From: Lachnospira sp. UBA3212
Lineage (GTDB): Bacteria > Bacillota > Clostridia > Lachnospirales > Lachnospiraceae
Direction: 5' to 3'
Length of the DNA: 64,000 nucleotides
Assembly: GCA_002363615.1 (NCBI GenBank)
Contig: DEWK01000015.1
Coordinates: 102,686 to 166,685 of the forward strand
The notes beneath the pieces are model-generated. The model was not told the origin of the DNA. It did no database searches and was given only the letters and a program-made list of their open reading frames with translations. Of this stretch, positions 63,834 to 64,000 are shown one piece after another. Position numbers and translations under genes: made by a program. Numbering within the stretch: the first letter of the stretch is position 1; every line of letters starts with the position of its first letter.

Positions 63834-64000
63834 TAGCCGTGAAAGCCCAGTAATACTGCGGTTTTCGGGCAATTGGGAAAATTTGGCATTGGGCAAAGCA
63901 AACGCTTCTCGGTAACTTATCCAAAGGCAGATCGGGTCAAAAAGTGTGAGAGTTGAGTTGCCACGATAGATGTCGGGGAGTTGTGGCTGTGAGATAGATG
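63834..64000. other. Downstream end of the window, no gene recognised
   Basis: 167 bases after rlmD, with a somewhat higher GC feel and no long open frame I could assign. There is no clear terminator hairpin with a T-run. The 3' end of rum/rlmD is a known integration site for serine-recombinase elements in some Firmicutes, so a junction here is possible but not shown. Confidence 0.3.

Overview
The window looks like chromosome of a low-to-mid GC, Gram-positive anaerobe of the class Clostridia, most likely a Lachnospiraceae. The supporting signs are class 1B pyrimidine synthesis with PyrK, diadenylate cyclase CdaA with CdaR, ClpC next to RadA, MutS2, LytR-CpsA-Psr, VanW and VanZ-family proteins, lysine-rich BspA-like surface repeats, AGGAGG ribosome sites and no outer-membrane genes. 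Species cannot be fixed from the sequence alone. Most of the window is ordinary core genome.

Layout. 1-5321: glutamate synthase gltB (5' end outside the window) and gltD. 5453-10033: signal peptidase I, a double GNAT protein (minus strand), an isochorismatase-like hydrolase, oligoendopeptidase F and a histidine phosphatase. 10068-18073: a membrane zinc-ribbon protein, an EAL phosphodiesterase with a dead GGDEF domain followed by an orphan substrate-binding lipoprotein, a large secreted glucosaminidase-like protein, and a secreted BspA-like protein on the minus strand.

18163-23324: two identical tRNA-Gly(GCC) genes, both on the minus strand, bracket a clearly more AT-rich five-gene cassette. 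It encodes an iron-sulfur serine-dehydratase-like enzyme and a complete polar amino acid ABC importer. This is the strongest candidate for an acquired unit.

23436-33786: the pyrFKDE operon, several small membrane proteins, an M29-type aminopeptidase with a long N-terminal extension, and purEMND. 33807-40447: a cadherin-like membrane protein, then GntR regulator-clpC-unknown-radA, an arrangement in which a YtrA-like GntR protein stands where CtsR/McsA/McsB is found in Bacillus. 40618-46941: two unknown membrane proteins, cdaA, cdaR, HPr, galE and an LCP protein, apparently one long envelope and signalling operon.

47118-55592: an active-looking HtrA protease, clpX, a VanZ-like protein, ROK glucokinase, endonuclease III, a 33-residue membrane peptide, a VanW protein, an AIR-synthase/HypE-like protein and trmL. 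55601-60133 (minus): mutS2 followed closely by a response regulator and a histidine kinase. 60238-63833: a second HtrA-like protein whose catalytic His and Ser are replaced, a YhaM-like exoribonuclease and an RlmD-type rRNA methyltransferase. The last 167 bases show no gene I can recognise; the 3' end of rlmD is a known integration site in other Firmicutes.

No CRISPR array, transposase, integrase or rRNA gene was found. Promoters and terminators listed here were recognised by eye.
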